From Rhizobacter sp. (GTDB lineage Bacteria > Pseudomonadota > Gammaproteobacteria > Burkholderiales > Burkholderiaceae_C): 64,000 nucleotides of DNA. The notes beneath the pieces are model-generated. The model saw only the letters and a program-made list of their open reading frames with translations. It did no database searches and was not told the DNA's origin. Position numbers and translations under genes: made by a program. Within the stretch, counting starts at the first letter, position 1. Every line of letters starts with the position of its first letter. Shown here in pieces: positions 1-7,774 of this stretch. The DNA is taken from assembly GCA_019635355.1 (NCBI GenBank), contig JAHBZQ010000001.1, forward strand, positions 5,084,001-5,148,000, given 5' to 3'.

Positions 1-179
1 AGGGTTTTGCTTTCAAGCTCAGCGCGAAGTCGAGTGTATTCATCAGCGTTTGGAGCTAGGTAGCTGCCCGTTTGAATGCCATCGAGCGCCAGCAACGCAG
101 TACCAATTTCGTACTCAAGCAGTTGAGCTAGCTCTGAAGCTCGCCCCGCTCTCTCATAAACGACCTTGCGAAGCGGCAT
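1..179 (-). CDS. Hypothetical protein, 3' end cut by window edge
   Basis: The first 59 codons run without a stop from an ATG at 179 to the left edge of the window; the rest lies outside. The start is 8 bases after the R' box of the neighbouring attC, the usual place for a cassette gene. The visible part is mixed helical (RAGRASELAQLLEYEIGTAL) with no motif I recognise. Function unknown. Confidence 0.6.
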   Translation of the reverse strand, partial: MPLRKVVYERAGRASELAQLLEYEIGTALLALDGIQTGSYLAPNADEYTRLRAELESKT

Positions 180-186
180 TTGCAGC

Positions 187-255
187 GCCTAACGTTTGAC
201 ATGAGAGGCTCGCCCCGGCTTGCCGGGGCGAGTCCTCTCGATGGAAGGGTTAGAG
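187..255 (-). repeat. attC site 1, class b
   Basis: R' GCCTAAC at 187, R'' GTTAGAG at 249-255. It closes the cassette of gene 272-763, whose own 5' junction also reads GTTAGAG. Confidence 0.95.
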
Positions 256-271
256 CGCACTTCCCGCGAAC

Positions 272-763
272 CTATGGCAGTAGCGGACGGAAGTTCGGGA
301 CGATCTCGTTGAACAGCTCTGAAGCAGCCTGCCTGTTTGGCTTGCAGACGAGTGTGAAGTTCAGGATCTTCCGAGAAGTGACGTAACCGAGATAGATATA
401 TACGTACTCGCCAGGTACTTCAGCTGCGAGCGACATCTCCAGGCCGACGCCACCAGAGTGTGGCTTTATGGTCTTGTGGAAGACATCCAATTTTGCGGAT
501 GTCTTCTCCAGGGCTTCGATCCGGCTCGCAACATTCTTCTCCGCTAGCAGCAGCGCTTTGTCTTCTGGTATCGCGTAGAAATCAGCCGAGATAGTGATCC
601 CTGCCTTCAACTCATCCGAGTGAAAGTTGACTGTGTACTGCTCTGCGTTCGGTATTTGCTTCCAGTGAAGCGGAAGGCTCAGCTCGAACTCGCCATAGGC
701 GTACTCGTAGAGCTTTGGCTTTGGTGGCGTAAGCGAGAAGGAGTACGAGAAGATGTCGGCCAT
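272..763 (-). CDS. Hypothetical protein (PsbP/DcrB-like pattern?)
   Basis: 163 residues, no signal peptide. The N-terminal part reads GEFELSLPLHWKQIP followed by alternating strands and one helix (residues 70-95). That layout recalls small PsbP/DcrB-type folds, as does the gene at 31299, but I see no diagnostic motif. The ATG lies 14 bases from the attC junction and no good Shine-Dalgarno is visible. Sole gene of its cassette; role unknown. Confidence 0.75.
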   Translation of the reverse strand: MADIFSYSFSLTPPKPKLYEYAYGEFELSLPLHWKQIPNAEQYTVNFHSDELKAGITISADFYAIPEDKALLLAEKNVASRIEALEKTSAKLDVFHKTIKPHSGGVGLEMSLAAEVPGEYVYIYLGYVTSRKILNFTLVCKPNRQAASELFNEIVPNFRPLLP

Positions 764-776
764 GTGTTCTGGTGCG

Positions 777-845
777 CTCTAACGTTTGACATGAGAGGCG
801 CTGACCGGCTTGCCGGGCAGCGTCCTCTCGATGGAAGGGTTGGGC
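777..845 (-). repeat. attC site 2, class f
   Basis: R' CTCTAAC (from the 272-763 cassette), R'' GTTGGGC. Closes the toxin-antitoxin cassette; the antitoxin stop overlaps R''. Confidence 0.95.
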
Positions 846-846
846 G

Positions 847-1149
847 TCACGCGGGATGCGCTGAGAACTTGACCCCGAGCGCGCGGGCAACCTTAAGAAT
901 GGTGTCAAGGCGCGGCTTAGCCCCCGGAGCAAGAGCCTTGTAGAGACTCTCGCGGCCAAGCCCAGCATCTTTGGCGACCTGCGCCATGCCTTTGGCTCGA
1001 GCGATATCGCTGAGCGCCAGGAGAAGAAGATCGGTGTCTTCTGTTTCCAGCACCGCAGTCATGTACTCGGCAATCGCATCTTCGTCCGTGAGGTAGCGAG
1101 CCGCATCAAACGGGAGAAGTTTTGCTTTGGCTTTAGAGGTACTCATCAT
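847..1149 (-). CDS. Antitoxin, HTH addiction-module antidote family
   Basis: 100 residues. The C-terminal half (about 50-95: AQVAKDAGLGRESLYKALAP followed by TILKVARALGVKF) is a lambda-repressor-like helix-turn-helix of the addiction-module antidote family that pairs with RelE/ParE-type killer proteins. Its start overlaps the toxin stop by 4 bases, so the pair is translationally coupled with the toxin first, as in higBA-type operons. It should neutralise the toxin and repress the shared promoter at 1452-1479. Family call is from recognition, not a search. Confidence 0.9.
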   Translation of the reverse strand: MMSTSKAKAKLLPFDAARYLTDEDAIAEYMTAVLETEDTDLLLLALSDIARAKGMAQVAKDAGLGRESLYKALAPGAKPRLDTILKVARALGVKFSAHPA

Positions 1150-1445
1150 TCAAGCTCCAACTGCTGCAAGATCTTTTGAGCCCGCTTGATATCTCTTGCC
1201 TGGGTTGACTTATCACCGCCAGCGAGCATGACGATGAGGATGTTCTGGCGTTTCGTGAAGTACAGGCGATAGCCTGGCCCGAATGCGACACGCATCTCCG
1301 ATACCTCGCCACCTATGGGCTTCCAGTCGCCAAGGTTTCCTGCTTCTGCCAATCGCAGCCTTGCGACGATGCGCAACTGCGCCTTTACGTCTTTGAGGCC
1401 ATCAAGCCAGTCTTGGAACTCTTCGGTTTGACGTATCGTGAACAT
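1146..1445 (-). CDS. RelE/ParE-family toxin (addiction module killer protein)
   Basis: 99 residues, full length for the family. It starts MFTIRQTEEFQDWLDGLKD and has the core GEVSEMRVAFGPGYRLYF, typical of the killer-protein branch of RelE/ParE toxins. Known members cleave ribosome-bound mRNA or poison gyrase; which applies here cannot be told. It is the first gene of a two-gene cassette with its own promoter and operator, as expected for a cassette that must be expressed wherever it sits. In long arrays such modules are thought to stabilise cassettes against loss. Confidence 0.92.
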   Translation of the reverse strand: MFTIRQTEEFQDWLDGLKDVKAQLRIVARLRLAEAGNLGDWKPIGGEVSEMRVAFGPGYRLYFTKRQNILIVMLAGGDKSTQARDIKRAQKILQQLELE

Positions 1446-1451
1446 GCCAAG

Positions 1452-1479
1452 ACTGTATCTATATGGATACGCTTGTCAA
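1452..1479 (-). promoter_or_regulatory. Toxin-antitoxin promoter with palindromic operator
   Basis: On the minus strand TTGACA (1474-1479) is followed 16 bases later by TACAGT (1452-1457), a plausible -35/-10 pair. Between them lies the inverted repeat GTATC-N6-GATAC (1455-1470), well placed for antitoxin binding. The -10 ends 7 bases before the toxin ATG, so the transcript would be leaderless or nearly so. Confidence 0.55.
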
Positions 1480-1503
1480 GCGGCAGATTTGCCACTTCGT
1501 GAC

Positions 1504-1572
1504 GCCCAACGTTTGACATGAGAGGCCCGACCCGGCTTGCCGGGGCGGGTCCTCTCGATGGAAGGGTTAGGC
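1504..1572 (-). repeat. attC site 3, class c
   Basis: R' GCCCAAC matches the GTTGGGC R'' of the toxin-antitoxin cassette; R'' GTTAGGC closes the next cassette. Confidence 0.95.
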
Positions 1573-1989
1573 CGCACTCTTACCGCCGTGCAGTCTGTTT
1601 ACTCCATACGGATCGACTTCAAAGCCGTGCTCTGCGACTAGGAATGCCACGAGTGACCTCGCGTCATCGATCGAAGGCACAGCGATCGGAGAACAGCGCA
1701 GTGAAGTCTTGAACCCGCTCGCTTCTGCGAGCGGGCCGCGATAGTGGGAGATCTCTTGTATCTCCACTGATGCGCCGTTTGCGGGCATAGGCCCCCATGC
1801 CATTGCCAAACTGAAACTGTGCTTCGACTCTCTTGCAGGATGGTAGGAGAGTGTTTCGCCCATGAGTGGGCGGATTGGAAATGAATGCCGTGCAAAGACA
1901 GTGCAAAGGACGTCGCGTGCACCGGTTTCGACCTTGCATTCGATATCGACCCAGATTTCGCACTCGATCATGTTGCGTGAAGGCTCCAT
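1567..1989 (-). CDS. Hypothetical protein
   Basis: 140 residues from the first ATG after the junction; a second ATG six codons in (1971) is equally possible. Strand-rich with no signal peptide or membrane segment. The middle reads SFSLAMAWGPMPANGASVE and the C-terminus is RSLVAFLVAEHGFEVDPYGV. I do not recognise the family. Its stop overlaps the R'' box of attC 3. Confidence 0.7.
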   Translation of the reverse strand: MEPSRNMIECEIWVDIECKVETGARDVLCTVFARHSFPIRPLMGETLSYHPARESKHSFSLAMAWGPMPANGASVEIQEISHYRGPLAEASGFKTSLRCSPIAVPSIDDARSLVAFLVAEHGFEVDPYGVNRLHGGKSAA

Positions 1990-1994
1990 GTGCG

Positions 1995-2063
1995 GCCTAA
2001 CGTTTGACATGAGAGGCGGCGACCGGCTTGCCGGGCGACGTCCTCTCGATGGAAGGGTTAGGC
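1995..2063 (-). repeat. attC site 4, class d
   Basis: Variant stem GGCGACCGG/CCGGGCGAC; closes the cassette of membrane protein 2071-2838. Confidence 0.95.
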
Positions 2064-2070
2064 GGCGGCT

Positions 2071-2838
2071 TCAGCATGGAACAACTGCCAAAGACGAGCC
2101 CAAAGCCGAGGTTGCAGCATTGACCATCTGCGTCGTGATGCGCGCCCGATTGAATGCGATGTCTGCCAGCAGAAACGCTACTCCAGCCAAATAGACTATG
2201 TATGCCAGGCCGACGTATTGGCCGAAGATCACCGTATGCAACCAATTCTGATTGAACAGATAGAGGCTGCCTGTGATTGCCACGGCTCCGATCAGAACCA
2301 CTGAGGGCAAAGCCAGCTGCAGACCAACTCTCCTGCGCACGACTGTGATGAGGCCGAGCAAACCAAACGCGACTGCATTGGCCGCGGTGAAGATGCGGAA
2401 CTCGCGCATCAAGCTTTGCGCTACAGATGCGTAGGTGGACTCTATGAGAGAGGTGAGCTTCTCGCGAATCTGAGACAGCGAGGAGAGCTCTTCGACTTGA
2501 GATCTGTGTGCGCTCAGGACCAGCCGCTTCCGGCATTCGCAGTCTGCATTGAGCATGTCGGCCATGACATTTGCGACTTTGCGGGGAAGGTCTTCGCGAA
2601 GCGCCGCTTCAGCGCGGTCTATTTCTGCTTGGTTTTGCCTCAGTGAGCGTTCTGCTAGGCGGGTTATTCGGTGATTCGACAGGCTATCGATTCTTTCTCC
2701 GACTCGCTGCTCGACTTCGATCTTTATTACTTCTCGAGCTGCGCGCTCGACAAGCATCGGATCAACGACTGAAAGTAAGAGCGAACCTCCGAATAGAAGG
2801 AAACCTAAGACGCTCAGCGCAAGGATGGCACGCCGCAC
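2071..2838 (-). CDS. Membrane protein with long extramembrane coil
   Basis: About 255 residues. The GTG at 2838 is chosen because GGAG lies 7 bases upstream; an ATG inside attC would add ten residues. One membrane helix near the N-terminus (about 5-27) is followed by about 110 charged helical residues rich in arginine and glutamate, then three hydrophobic helices near 145-235. The middle looks like a coiled coil exposed on one side of the membrane. No family recognised. Confidence 0.75.
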   Translation of the reverse strand: MRRAILALSVLGFLLFGGSLLLSVVDPMLVERAAREVIKIEVEQRVGERIDSLSNHRITRLAERSLRQNQAEIDRAEAALREDLPRKVANVMADMLNADCECRKRLVLSAHRSQVEELSSLSQIREKLTSLIESTYASVAQSLMREFRIFTAANAVAFGLLGLITVVRRRVGLQLALPSVVLIGAVAITGSLYLFNQNWLHTVIFGQYVGLAYIVYLAGVAFLLADIAFNRARITTQMVNAATSALGSSLAVVPC

Positions 2839-2852
2839 TTCGTTTCTCCGCC

Positions 2853-2921
2853 GTCTAACGTTTGACATGAGAGGCCAGGCCCGGCTAGCCGGGACTGGTC
2901 CTCTCGATGGAAGGGTTAGGC
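2853..2921 (-). repeat. attC site 5, class e
   Basis: Loop CTAGCC instead of CTTGCC. R' GTCTAAC differs by one base from its own cassette's R''. Confidence 0.95.
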
Positions 2922-2939
2922 ATCGCTCTCCTGCGGGGC

Positions 2940-3299
2940 TTAGTCTTTGGAGAAACGTTCACATGCCTCCCGAAGCTCCTCTGGCTTTGTGTCTTTCAAC
3001 TTTCGTTCCGCTTCCGCTTGAGCCCGCTGAAATTCTGACCTTGATCGAAGCTCGGCGTAGGCTTGTGGATGCTCGGCGACCATCTTCTTCAGGACGCTTT
3101 GATAGCGCTCGGTGTACTTTGGGTCAACTGCTTCGCAGTGCTTTGCCAGAACCAGGATGAAGCTGTAGAACGGATTTGCTCCGCATGCACTTGCATCAGG
3201 CGGGCACTGAGATAGCCCAAAGGCGCTTGAAGCGGAAAGTACTAGGGTTGTCGTCAGCGCATTGCGACGCAGCCTTTGGGGGAACGGGTGATTCACCAC
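2940..3299 (-). CDS. Secreted hypothetical protein
   Basis: 119 residues with a GTG start. Residues 1-28 (RLRRNALTTTLVLSASSAFG) form a typical signal peptide. The mature part has four cysteines, two near the N-terminus (CPPDASAC), one in the middle and one near the end, and a charged helical C-terminus (EFQRAQAEAERKLKD). Probably periplasmic. About 150 bases separate the start from the attC on its right, longer than usual, and may hold its promoter; I see no clear one. Confidence 0.65.
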   Translation of the reverse strand: MVNHPFPQRLRRNALTTTLVLSASSAFGLSQCPPDASACGANPFYSFILVLAKHCEAVDPKYTERYQSVLKKMVAEHPQAYAELRSRSEFQRAQAEAERKLKDTKPEELREACERFSKD

Positions 3300-3448
3300 G
3301 GATGCTCTCGAACTGAACTGGTTTGATTAGCAACAAACCTCAGCCGAAGGCGGCCGCGGCTTCGTTTTACCTATGAAGGCTATGGACGGGGCGATTCGGG
3401 TTTTCCCTGCGTAGCTGAGGATCATTGCTAATCAGGTGAACTGGCGAT

Positions 3449-3517
3449 GCCTAACGTGCTACATGAGAGGCGGCGCCCGGCCTGCCGGGCGACGTCCTCT
3501 CGATGGGCGGGTTATAC
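3449..3517 (-). repeat. Variant attC site 6 (TGCTAC type)
   Basis: Left arm GTGCTACATGAG instead of GTTTGACATGAG; right arm CGATGGGCGG then GTTATAC. R'' GTTATAC exactly matches the GTATAAC junction at 3797, so it belongs to the NC3 cassette. The same variant recurs at 30363. Confidence 0.9.
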
Positions 3518-3796
3518 GCAGCCCCAACGCCGAAGGCAAACGGGCTGAGGAATGAAGAAGCAACTTGAAGCTGAGCCAGCTTGCAGGGAGCAAAGGGCGG
3601 CCGCGACTGACCACGCCTTCTCGTGGGTGGCAAGGCACAGGCCAGCTCTCGAACGCCGACCAGAGGCAGCGCGTTCAGCCGCGGTCCCGATGGGCGGCGC
3701 TCAGGAGCTGGCATGCCATGCCAGAGCGTAGCCGCCAAGTGGCGCTGCAGGACTCTGAATGGCACCGACCAGACGCTCATGTGCTGCTAGCGAGGC
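3518..3796 (-). repeat. NC3 cassette, copy 1
   Basis: About 280 bp, closely similar to 30432-30710, each with the same variant attC. Both copies keep a 109-codon minus-strand frame of equal length starting 17 bases after the junction (3451-3780), beginning MSV.SVPF and ending in attC. Most differences between the copies change amino acids and composition is arginine/proline-rich, so coding is doubtful. No other ORF is convincing. Confidence 0.7.
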
Positions 3797-3865
3797 GTAT
3801 AACGTTTGACATGAGAGGCGGCGCCCGGCTTGCCGGGCGACGTCCTCTCGATGGAATAGTTGGGC
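3797..3865 (-). repeat. attC site 7, class d, altered right arm
   Basis: Right arm reads GATGGAATAGTTGGGC instead of GATGGAAGGGTTAGGC; R' GTATAAC belongs to the NC3 cassette. Closes NC2 copy 1. Confidence 0.9.
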
Positions 3866-4287
3866 ATCGCGCGTGACATGGCTACTTGCCCCGCCAAGCG
3901 CGAAGAACCGCCCCTGTCTTTGGACGTTGAAATGGGCTCATACCTTGCCAAGCATTGCGTTCCTCGTGACAGCCGCGCAGACGCAGGAAATCGCGCCGCT
4001 GCAGCGCTGCCCTTCGCGGCAGCGCCCAACTTTTGACCACTTAAGCGGCGCGAAGCGCCATCCACTGACTGACCTCTACCGGCCCGTCGATGGCATTGCG
4101 TGCGTGCCGAGGTAGTACAAGGTTGACCTTCCTGACTTTGTTTGTGTCGGTAGCTAGCAAGCGCTGTGGTCAGCTTTGGCGGCAGAAGGCGAGTGGTAGC
4201 CAAAAGCCTGGCAGCCGCGCATGCGAATTGAGTTTGAGGCGATGACCGAAGGCTCATTGCGGCAAGACCTCGTAGGACCTACGTGAT
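3866..4287 (-). repeat. NC2 cassette, copy 1
   Basis: About 420 bp, related to 18476-18852 and 40126-40502 and more distantly to 30783-31223. All share an end near the junction coding for MSLRS..Q.QFAC in one minus frame that stays open into attC, plus a GCGGCGCGAAGCGCCA-type hairpin and the motif ACTGACTGA. Low-complexity composition and large indels argue against a normal protein; a structured RNA or decayed gene are alternatives. Confidence 0.65.
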
Positions 4288-4356
4288 GCTCAACGTTTGA
4301 CATGAGAGGCCAGGCCCGGCTTGCCGGGACTGGTCCTCTCGATGGAAGGGTTAGGC
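4288..4356 (-). repeat. attC site 8, class e
   Basis: R' GCTCAAC, R'' GTTAGGC; closes NC1 copy 1. Confidence 0.95.
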
Positions 4357-4659
4357 GGCGCTGCATTCGAGGAAGCAAGGCGCAGCCAGACGAGCAACTT
4401 TAGCCGGCGTGTGGTTTCAGGGCGCATCGGTTCGCGGCATGGCTCGGACAGTGCAGGGCGCCCACGACGGCTAAACCCAAGGACTGACTGACGACGACTG
4501 CATCGAGTAGGCACGGTTATCTGCTCGAGGCACAGAGAAACACATTGCGGTGGTGAACGCAGGCAGAACACTCTCTTGGATCGACCCCAAAGCCTGCCAA
4601 ACGGGAGAAGGGGAATACCAGCCATCTTTGCCACTCGGCACGGCTTTGCCTTTAGCGAC
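4357..4659 (-). repeat. NC1 cassette, copy 1
   Basis: First of nine related cassettes of about 300 bp without a consistent gene. Conserved blocks on the + strand are GACGAGCAACTTTAGCCGGC, GGGCGCCCACGACGGCTAAA, GGACTGACTGACGACGACTG and GTGAACGCAGGCAGAAC. Reading frames in different copies are shifted by single-base indels, so a conserved RNA or DNA structure is more likely than a protein. Confidence 0.8.
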
Positions 4660-4728
4660 GCCTAACGTTTGACATGAGCTGCATGACCCGGCTTGCCGGG
4701 GCATGTCAGCTCGATGGAAGGGTTAGGC
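4660..4728 (-). repeat. attC site 9, class i
   Basis: Outer arm GCTG/CAGC: both sides of the stem changed together compared with GAGG/CCTC. Confidence 0.95.
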
Positions 4729-4755
4729 GCACGCGTGGACACGAACGGCTACTCC

Positions 4756-5184
4756 TTATGGCATGAGGACAGCAAGCATAAACAAGAGGAACGCGACGTA
4801 CTTGCTGTACTTTGAGAGCGCCTTAAGAATCTTGGAGCCATCTTGTTGGTCTGGATAACCGAGTAGGGAGAGCGTGAGGTGAGTTGCTATGAATATGAGT
4901 GCTGCCGATAGAAAGGTGGCAGACAGACCAAGAAGAGTAAGGGTGCGGCGTTTGCCAGGGAGATGCATCTCACCTGTGAACAAGCCGTAGAGGCCATATG
5001 CGACACAGGCTATGGCGACACCGGCATACAGAAGCCATTGCCAAGCGGGAACGGTCTGTACGAACGGCTGAATTGGCTGGGCTTTCGAACGCCAGAGGCT
5101 TCCAGCGGAAAGATCTGCCTGGCAGACAGGACAAGCTACTGCTTCTTCTTTCACCTCGGCGTTGCACTTCGCACAGGACGGCAT
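4756..5184 (-). CDS. Zinc-ribbon membrane protein
   Basis: 142 residues. The N-terminus is a rubredoxin-knuckle zinc ribbon (CAKC at 4-7, CPVC at 18-21), followed by a linker and three membrane helices (about 48-70, 80-105 and 125-142). Zinc-ribbon plus membrane-helix proteins are common and mostly of unknown role. The ATG at 5184 lies 8 bases from the attC junction. Confidence 0.8.
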   Translation of the reverse strand: MPSCAKCNAEVKEEAVACPVCQADLSAGSLWRSKAQPIQPFVQTVPAWQWLLYAGVAIACVAYGLYGLFTGEMHLPGKRRTLTLLGLSATFLSAALIFIATHLTLSLLGYPDQQDGSKILKALSKYSKYVAFLLFMLAVLMP

Positions 5185-5191
5185 CTCGGGC

Positions 5192-5260
5192 GCCTAACGT
5201 TTGACATGAGAGGCATGACCCGGCTTGCCGGGGCATGTCCTCTCGATGGAAGGGTTAGGC
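5192..5260 (-). repeat. attC site 10, class a
   Basis: Closes the DUF1444 cassette. Confidence 0.95.
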
Positions 5261-5261
5261 G

Positions 5262-5903
5262 TCAGTTTGCCCGCGCAAGCCATTTGCCTTCTCTTCGGAC
5301 TAACACCGACTGCGAGATCGCATAGCGCTTTTCAGGAAGATCGATGCGTGCTTTCGCAGCGATGAGTTCACGAGCGTTCGGGCGATCTGAGCCAACAACG
5401 AACAGCACATCTCGCGAGGGGACAGCAGCGAAGGGCTCGCCGGGAAAGTACTTTTCCAGTTGCTCCCAAACCTGATCAAGCAGAAGTAGGCTTGCTTCAA
5501 AGTTGCCACCGGCGCTAATTCCGTAGATTCCCTCCCCGCAGTCATGAAGCAGAACTTCTCCTAGGTGCGACGGGAGATTCTTGATTGCTAGTTCGTGGAT
5601 GCTCTCGCTGTCCAGTCCCGTAGCAGATGCAATCTCGTTTGAGATGTACTCAAGATGGCTTGGTCTGTTTAGGGCGTACATCACGATCATGTCCGCGGCG
5701 AATGGCCTGCTAATAGGCGATTGTTCAAAGGACAGATGGAGTTCAGTTCCTTCTGCTGGGGCTCCCGGGCCAACGATTGCCTTGATCATAGGAACGACTA
5801 GTTCTTTGTCTTGCTCAGAGAGGGCTATGTCAAGCTCAGCCTTCTTCGGCTGAGACTCTTGTGCTTGGCGCTTGCTGAACATACTTGATAGGTGCTTGAG
5901 CAT
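5262..5903 (-). CDS. DUF1444-family protein
   Basis: 213 residues, close to the usual length after a short basic leader. The pattern ISRPFAADMIVMYALNRPSH, the GISAGGNFEASLLLLDQVW block (about 128-146) and AAVPSRDVLFVVGSD (about 158-172) are the signature of DUF1444 (Bacillus YtpQ group). The function of the family is not established. Whole and apparently intact; sole gene of its cassette. Confidence 0.85.
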   Translation of the reverse strand: MLKHLSSMFSKRQAQESQPKKAELDIALSEQDKELVVPMIKAIVGPGAPAEGTELHLSFEQSPISRPFAADMIVMYALNRPSHLEYISNEIASATGLDSESIHELAIKNLPSHLGEVLLHDCGEGIYGISAGGNFEASLLLLDQVWEQLEKYFPGEPFAAVPSRDVLFVVGSDRPNARELIAAKARIDLPEKRYAISQSVLVRREGKWLARAN

Positions 5904-5912
5904 TTCACTGAC

Positions 5913-5981
5913 GCCTAACGTTTGACATGAGAGGCGGCGCCCGGCTTGCCGGGCGACGTCCTCTCGATGGAAGGGTTAGCT
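5913..5981 (-). repeat. attC site 11, class d
   Basis: R'' GTTAGCT, an uncommon box, matching the AGCTAAC junction at 6455. Confidence 0.95.
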
Positions 5982-5987
5982 GGCACT

Positions 5988-6449
5988 TTATGAAAACTCT
6001 CGGTTGAACGCGTTCTCGATTTCATTGAGCAACGCAGGTTCGGCCGTTCCCTTGGAACCGTGGCTACCTACAACGCGGAAACCTCTTGCCTTCAGTAGAC
6101 CTGCCAGAGCAGTTTCTAGCGGAGCGATGCGGTCGCGATGAACCCTATGCAACTCTAGAGTTGCTTGCTCTGGAAAGAGTGGGCCAAAGGCCACCAACTC
6201 ATACTTGCAGTTGAGTGGCTCGAACCCCAGTTTTCTTACATGACGCAAAAGCATGTTTGCAGAGGCTTTTGGGCGGACATCTAAGTGTTGCCCAAGGCGC
6301 GCGAATGGTGATGCGGCGAACTTGGATGAACTGTCTCCAGTTCGGCCCACATAGAAGGCCACCTCTTCTCCACTGGTAATACGCCATGCGTAGAGCCAGA
6401 AGCCACGCTCCAGAATGGCGCCAGTGAAGTCAACGCGATGAACTCTCAT
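5988..6449 (-). CDS. GIY-YIG-like nuclease-fold protein
   Basis: 153 residues from the ATG at 6449. The N-terminal half (GFWLYAWRITSGEEVAFYVG followed by RTGDSS and FARLGQHL) follows the GIY-YIG layout: a short strand with tyrosine, a second strand ending in YVGRTG, then a helix with arginine and histidine. The downstream glutamate is less clear (LFPEQATLELHR). It could be a nuclease or a catalytically changed relative. Sole gene of its cassette. Confidence 0.7.
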   Translation of the reverse strand: MRVHRVDFTGAILERGFWLYAWRITSGEEVAFYVGRTGDSSSKFAASPFARLGQHLDVRPKASANMLLRHVRKLGFEPLNCKYELVAFGPLFPEQATLELHRVHRDRIAPLETALAGLLKARGFRVVGSHGSKGTAEPALLNEIENAFNREFS

Positions 6450-6454
6450 GTGCC

Positions 6455-6523
6455 AGCTAACGTTTGACATGAGAGGCATGACCCGGCTTGCCGGGGCATG
6501 TCCTCTCGATGGAAGGGTTAGAA
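6455..6523 (-). repeat. attC site 12, class a
   Basis: R'' GTTAGAA matches the TTCTAAC junction at 7147. Confidence 0.95.
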
Positions 6524-6524
6524 C

Positions 6525-7136
6525 TCACCGCGCGAGCTTTCTTCGACAGAGGCGAATGAAGGCTTCGTACTTCGGTACGAATGCTGAGGCCTTTTCATTG
6601 AGAACGCGGGCATCTTCTATGACTTCCGGGGGGCGTCGTCCGCGTGTCTCGGCGCGCTGCTCCTCCGAATAGACCGTGATGTGGTCTTGCGTTCTATTCG
6701 GCACGGTACGACCAGCAATTTCCATTGCCAGGTCGCTTGCGGCAGCATGCAACTCCTTTCGGCCTTGCTCAAGCTCTGGATCGACAAACTCCTTTTCCAC
6801 GTTGTCCCAGGTTGTGTTGAATTCGTAGAGCGGGTCGATTGAAGATCTGCGTAGTGGGCCACCGAAATCGTGTTCTTTTAGAGCGCGGATAGTCGGCTCA
6901 GCTGGCAAGACGCGAAGGAGTTCATTGAAGAGAGCTTGATCATGCTCAAGCACGGGTCTCTGGTTTGACAGGCGTGCACGGATTGGATCTTTTGCAAGAA
7001 CAACGCCGAGCGCTGCGATGAACGCAATGCCTGACTCAAACTCTGGTTGCCCTGCAAAGTAGCCCTTCAGGAACCACGCCTCGGTGCCGACGAGAACTGC
7101 CGTCGCGAATAGGTTTTCTAGGAACTGTTTCAGCAT
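6525..7136 (-). CDS. Hypothetical protein with N-terminal membrane helix
   Basis: 203 residues. Hydrophobic stretches at about 5-25 and 33-50 could form one or two membrane helices; the rest is charged and helical, with an acidic block (EEFVDPELEQGRKELHAAAS) that may coil. Unrecognised family. The long soluble domain behind a membrane anchor resembles several single-gene abortive-infection proteins, but nothing specific supports that. Confidence 0.72.
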   Translation of the reverse strand: MLKQFLENLFATAVLVGTEAWFLKGYFAGQPEFESGIAFIAALGVVLAKDPIRARLSNQRPVLEHDQALFNELLRVLPAEPTIRALKEHDFGGPLRRSSIDPLYEFNTTWDNVEKEFVDPELEQGRKELHAAASDLAMEIAGRTVPNRTQDHITVYSEEQRAETRGRRPPEVIEDARVLNEKASAFVPKYEAFIRLCRRKLAR

Positions 7137-7146
7137 GGCCTGTGAG

Positions 7147-7215
7147 TTCTAACGTTTGACATGAGAGGCATGACCCGGCTTGCCGGGGCATGTCCTCTCG
7201 ATGGAAGGGTTAGGC
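7147..7215 (-). repeat. attC site 13, class a
   Basis: R' TTCTAAC from the 6525-7136 cassette; R'' GTTAGGC. Confidence 0.95.
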
Positions 7216-7224
7216 GGCATTCTG

Positions 7225-7692
7225 CTACTTGGCGCCAGAGGCCCAGGTGAAGACCGAAGTGGGCTCGAACGAAAGCTCTAGAAGAAGCGCAGTATTTGCC
7301 ACGAAGAGCTCATTGCCTAAAGAGCCGTGGGTGATGTAGAGCGTGGTTCCTTTGTGGAAGACAGAGAAGCCGTCTGTTCCGCCAGCTGAGGAAACCGCAC
7401 GAACCAAGAAGAGCTTGACTCCCTTCTTGCACTGAACTGCGTCACTGCTTGTCAGATGCTGGGCTTTCGTGCATGAAACTTCGACGACTGACTTTTTTGA
7501 CAGCGCCGCATACGCTTTCGAAGCTTGGCCTTCAGGCTTGATTGCATGGACGCTAGAAGCTGGCAAACGCGGAAATGACCACACACCAGGGAGCATAGCT
7601 TTTGCAGGCAGTCTTTCCCAGGAGCGCGCTTCAGTTGCGTGGCTGCTAGCAACTGCAAAAGCTGCGAATACGAAACTGAAGAAGCGCTTCAT
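7225..7692 (-). CDS. Secreted hypothetical protein
   Basis: 155 residues with a clear signal peptide (MKRFFSFVFAAFAVASSHA, cleavage near residue 19). The mature part is strand-rich with two cysteines (VSCTKA, VQCKKG) that may pair. Unknown family, probably periplasmic. Starts 4 bases from the attC junction. Confidence 0.75.
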   Translation of the reverse strand: MKRFFSFVFAAFAVASSHATEARSWERLPAKAMLPGVWSFPRLPASSVHAIKPEGQASKAYAALSKKSVVEVSCTKAQHLTSSDAVQCKKGVKLFLVRAVSSAGGTDGFSVFHKGTTLYITHGSLGNELFVANTALLLELSFEPTSVFTWASGAK

Positions 7693-7695
7693 GCC

Positions 7696-7764
7696 GCCTA
7701 ACGTTTGACATGAGAGGCCCGCCCCGGCTTGCCGGGGCGGGTCCTCTCGATGGAAGGGTTAGGC
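7696..7764 (-). repeat. attC site 14, class c
   Basis: Stem CCGCCCCGG variant; closes the NTF2-like cassette. Confidence 0.95.
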
Positions 7765-7774
7765 GCCGCCATTG

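Noticed and set aside
180..386. + strand ORFs starting in attC (MRG..RLAG..PLDGRVR...)
   Set aside because: They are attC itself read in the other direction plus antisense of the real gene; the same peptide appears at nearly every site.
4290..4634. 110-codon minus frames in NC1 copies
   Set aside because: Frames differ between copies because of single-base indels, and the C-terminus is attC; not a conserved protein.
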